Part shown: positions 60,779-64,000 of the stretch, piece after piece
Layout: every line of letters starts with the position of its first letter
How positions within the stretch are numbered: the stretch's first letter is position 1
NCBI GenBank assembly: GCA_038501625.1
Contig: JAZAYU010000009.1
Location: forward strand, 6,934,396-6,998,395
Reading direction: 5' to 3'
Source: Corbicula japonica
Taxonomy: Eukaryota > Mollusca > Bivalvia > Venerida > Cyrenidae
DNA: 64,000 nt
Notes under the pieces: model-generated
Database searches by the model: none
Seen by the model: the letters and a program-made list of their open reading frames with translations, nothing else
Told to the model about the DNA's origin: nothing
Translations under genes and position numbers: made by a program

Positions 60779-61136
60779 CAGTATAACCGTCTAGACCCGG
60801 ACTTTTACCACTTTTCATATTTGCTAATGCCAAATTTAATTTATCCAAAGATATTTCACCTTCCAAACTTTGTATTTGCTCTTCTGTTAAATTTATCGGA
60901 TTATTGCCAATAACATCTTCTAAAGGTAAGTCATCATAATTTATGGTTTCTGTATAAAGTTGTTTATAATATTGTTTCTGGTATAATAAAATTTCTTTGA
61001 CATCTCTATATTCTTTACTATTTTCATCTACTAATCTACTAATTGCCTTATTTAAAAAAATTCGTTTTTCTAGATTAAAGAAATACTTACTAGGTTTCTC
61101 TCCTTGTTCATCATAACGGCATTTTGATCTTAACAT
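60717..61136 (-). pseudogene. N-terminal part of the Tx1-type reverse transcriptase
   Basis: Minus frame reads RYDEQGEKPSKYFFNLEKRI near the start, then LALANMKSGKSPGLDGYTVE near residue 105-125 of the open frame. These are standard lead-in blocks to an L1/Tx1 RT. The next block (FFWKDISKF...) continues in a different frame from about 60778, so there is a frameshift around 60720-60780. Confidence 0.88.
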
Positions 61137-61472
61137 TACCCCTTCAATTTTATTTTTTCTCAGATTTTCTAATTCAGTTTTTTTTTATTTGTTAACTCTG
61201 TAATAAAATCAGTGTCAATATTTTGGTAATTTTCCTCTATATGTTTTTCTAGAATTTCAATGGTTTTTTTTCTAATTCTGTTTCCGCTTTTTGTGTTTGT
61301 TTCTTTTTAGTTGAACTGTATTTAATTGTTTCTCTTCTTAAAACTACCAAGAATGTTTCTAAAAATAACTGATCATTTATATTTAAGGTAACATTATTAT
61401 TTAGATTATGCCATTTCCATCATTTTGTATATTCTCTGTATGCTGATTAATTAATTGAAGCAATGTATTTTT
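61137..61472 (-). pseudogene. Decayed endonuclease-RT linker of the Tx1-type LINE
   Basis: Between the endonuclease and RT pieces, with stops in all minus-strand frames. T-rich on the plus strand (lysine-rich in the original sense), as expected for this linker. Confidence 0.6.
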
Positions 61473-62150
61473 TTAATTTTTAACATAGTTTTCATCTTTT
61501 AATAACGAATTATTAAATTTCCAATAGTCTGGACCTCTTTGTACTTCAGTAAGTTGAATATCTAGTAAAATCCCTTTATGGTCACATCTGTGACATTTTA
61601 CAATACTACTTTTCATAACACAGTTTTGTATAAGGTTTTTTACAAGAAAAAAGTCTAATCTCGATTGTTTTTTCGTAGGATTAAGTCTTTGCCATGTATA
61701 TTGACGTTTGTCATCATGCATTTTTCTCCAAATGTCTACATAATCATCTCTGTTAATATAATTTAGAACGATGCTTCTTGCTCTAGCGTTATTTACATGT
61801 ACATAGTTTTCGTAATGAAAAGACGGGTTCATAACTTGGTTCCAGTCTCGGCAAATTATGACGTATATATTATCGATATTGTTAATCTTGTCAAATATAT
61901 TTTCAAAAAATGTAGGATTGTCCTCGTTTGGACCATAAATACTAGCTAATGTTATTTTTGCCACATATTGTTGCGTCTAAAATGACGTAATTTCCGCTTA
62001 TTTCATCAATATATATCTTTCTACCTTATATTCAAAAGTGTCACGGAATAAAATTAAAACACCGGGACTGTGACTTAAAAAGGGACAAATAAATATATCA
62101 TTCCCCCATTCCGCTTTTACATAAGAACATAACTGTTTTGTTATGTGTAT
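61473..62150 (-). pseudogene. Endonuclease (APE-like) domain of the Tx1-type LINE
   Basis: The APE-like endonuclease nicks target DNA to prime reverse transcription. On the minus strand 62150-61970 reads QLCSYVKAEWGNDIFICPFL ... GVLILF ... NYVILDATI. A one-base shift at about 61965 moves to a frame reading AKITLASIYGPNEDNPTFFE to 61473. Recognisable motifs: IYGPNED, ICRDWNQVMNP (the usual GDWN/GDFN glycine is Arg here), RLDFFLV and CDHKGILLDI (the usual SDH serine is Cys). The N-terminal catalytic part is missing because of 5' truncation. Missing residues plus the frameshift mean no activity. Confidence 0.85.
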
Positions 62151-62156
62151 ATCATA

Positions 62157-62420
62157 AGGTAAGATCATTGAGTACCCGCCCCTTTGGCTTTGCAATGCTC
62201 TTAGCTTCTTATGTTTTATATGTTTGTGTGCTTTTGCATGCAACATTGTTAAGCCAATAAGTGGGTTGGAGTATTTTCACCAAGACAACTTGTACTTGTT
62301 TTGTGATATGAGAACCTCATGGGGCAAGTGTGAGGTTGGTGCACCCTAGAACCTGGTTTAAACCCCCAGTGGCAATTTGATTTGCCACTGACCTTTCCAA
62401 GGCGGAAACCCCTCGGGTTC
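62157..62420 (+). repeat. Family A fragment, middle and core
   Basis: Begins GGTAAGATCATTGAGTACCC directly at the LINE 5' end, then TTGGCTTTGCAATGCTCTTAGCTTC (no tRNA module), GCATGCAACATTGTTAAGCC, GGCAAGTGTGAGGTTGGTGC and the core palindrome (about 62368-62388), and stops at GGGTTCTCATTTTTAATTA where repeat B begins. Closest to the copy at 44541-44800. Confidence 0.88.
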
Positions 62421-62432
62421 TCATTTTTAATT

Positions 62433-64000
62433 AGCGAAGCTGGTTTTACTAATCACAATTCTGAAATCGGTATCAAACCAAAACGAGGCACTGGCAACCG
62501 GCGATTTACGCATTTCAGAGTAATCAGAGGAAGTAAAGTAGTCCCCAAGTTTCCTGTTACGTGTTTAAGTTGGCTCTTGCCGCGTTAGTATCGCTAAAAG
62601 AATACTTGACTGCTTCACTGCACTGTCCCTAATTCAGAACACAATCGACAACAGTAAACCAATTTATCTGGGGGTTGTAGCCGCCAGGGATTCTTTAGCG
62701 AGCCACAGATATGTTACCTTTAGGTAGAGATATAAACGATATTCCCGGTGTTAGGATATTACAATAGCCAAATATTAAATCTGAAATATTTAATATATCT
62801 TTTCTGCTAATTCGAAGCTCAACAGTGAAAACATTTTCTTCATTTTGTCATTTTAAAGCCATTTCAATATTAGACGTTTGTTCCGCGCCTAAACTGTTTG
62901 TTTCACGAAATTTTTTATTTTTTTATTTTTATCATTAACAATAACGATAATGATAAATTTCCATCTTAGCATATTTTTCTTCAATTGTCCACTTTATGAA
63001 ATCAATGCGCAAATACTTTCACTTGAAATTTTAAAGACATATTGCGAATATTTGTTTATTATTTGATGGTAGGCGTTCATGAGCGTTGTAAATCACTGAA
63101 CATGAAGCAATCATCATTGCTGAATATGTTTATATATTGGATTTCCACATATAAGCTTGATCAGTAAAGAGTATTATTGAATGTGTAAAATTTAACATAT
63201 TAAAACTAGTATACCGGATATAACTCGTACATAAATAAGGACATGTAAGATTTACAGATCTATGCATTCGAAACATGCTACGAGCAAGCGCGGTACGTGT
63301 CCGGCTATCACGTACGTGGCAGGAGACACGTCGACAATAAGGCCATCAGTGGTCCAAGGAACGGACTATGATTTGTTTCAGGAATAATGCATAATTTACA
63401 TTTTTTCCAAAGGTTAAGATGTTTACTCGGTTTACGTTTTCGATTAAGCTAGAGATGACTACTATTTTTGTTCGGAGTACATGAAATCATAGGCGCAGTG
63501 ACACATTGAATATGCAAATGTGAGTTACGTCACAATTTCCTGCGTTTTGAAGAAAGCCAAATAACAGTAAAAGTACGTGTGAATATAGAGGACAAACCAT
63601 GATGAAGCCTAAAATTAAAATCGACACATCTGTCTGCTGAAACTGATTTTATATGAACGGATTGTAAGCTAATGGACATTTATCCCAGCTCCTTAACAAC
63701 CAGAACTCAATGATATGTTTACCAATGTCTTAAATCTGGCACCTTTTTCTAATAAAATGCTACATGAAAAAAACCCATCGAGTCCGTTATTATATACAAC
63801 TTAATACGGTGGAAATTTTTGGTATAAGCTATAGTAATTCATTTTCCTCTGAAATTGTCTTCAATTTTACGTGTGTTATCTAGCATTAAATTCCAATGCT
63901 TTCGGCAATGTTATGACTCTCGGTTGTTTTATCTTAATATGTAGGATTCTCAATTCTATGATTTCCTTTACATGTTATTCACAATGAAGGAAACAATTGT
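62433..64000 (+). repeat. Repeat B copy 2 (cut by the window end)
   Basis: Matches 32091-33650 from AGCGAAGCTGGTTTTACTAA to ATGAAGGAAACAATT at the last bases. Small indels distinguish it (for example extra TTTGTTTCAGGAATAATGCA near 63372). The CRE palindrome of copy 1 is changed here to TTACGTCAC while ATGCAAAT remains. Confidence 0.9.

Larger units (their letters stand above)
58160..62156 (-). mobile_element. Tx1/L1-type non-LTR retrotransposon, 5'-truncated and decayed
   Basis: Minus strand, reading from about 62156 down: endonuclease (missing its N-terminus), linker, reverse transcriptase, C-terminal zinc knuckle, 3' UTR of about 350 bases ending near 58160-58190 (TGTATTGATTGATGTATG and AAAGCTTGTAAAATAAATGA words). 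The IYGPN endonuclease and RGCRQG...YADD RT signatures and the CSYC...H...C tail fit the Tx1/L1 group common in molluscs. At least five frame breaks make it inactive. Left of 62157 the sequence switches abruptly to family A. I could not find a target duplication. Confidence 0.9.

Overview
The window looks like nuclear DNA from an animal, most likely a bivalve mollusc or similar marine/freshwater invertebrate. It is AT-rich. It carries 5'-truncated non-LTR retrotransposons of the CR1/L2 and Tx1/L1 types, tRNA-derived SINEs and many terminal-inverted-repeat (TIR) MITEs. There are no operons and no ribosome binding sites, and I see no intact host protein-coding gene. The bivalve assignment is inferred from repeat style; no single gene proves it.

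Layout. 0-10 kb: AT-rich sequence with scattered fragments of one dispersed family (here 'family A'), and at 3.2-3.6 kb a GC-richer first-exon-like fragment that may be a broken TTF/ZNF862-like gene. 12.6-13.2 kb: a TA-flanked MITE. 14.2-36.4 kb: a tandem segmental array. The same ordered blocks (called X, Y, Z and W here) recur about three times: unit 1 at 14.19-16.42 kb, unit 2 at 16.68-23.4 kb, unit 3 at 24.6-36.4 kb. Each unit carries different later insertions: a 2.6-kb fold-back element and family A copies in unit 2; an AACG-rich MITE, a CR1/L2-like LINE and a 1.6-kb 'repeat B' in unit 3. 36.8-50 kb: a family A cluster, two tRNA-type SINE families, and a TATA-plus-splice-donor candidate promoter at 40.9 kb. 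50-58 kb: a second TA-type MITE copy, a 23-bp minisatellite, a palindromic MITE and a PIF/Harbinger-type element with TTA target duplications. 58.16-62.16 kb: a decayed Tx1/L1-type LINE on the minus strand. 62.16-64 kb: a family A fragment, then a second copy of repeat B running off the window end.

The only protein functions supported are retrotransposon enzymes. The 28.6-31.3 kb element has an uninterrupted reverse transcriptase frame but lacks its endonuclease part. The 58-62 kb element retains endonuclease, reverse transcriptase and a C-terminal zinc knuckle, broken by frameshifts. The strongest unusual structures are the segmental array with a conserved octamer-motif module, the giant nested fold-back element, and family A, which carries an internal tRNA-like module and a palindromic core that marks an inversion junction.
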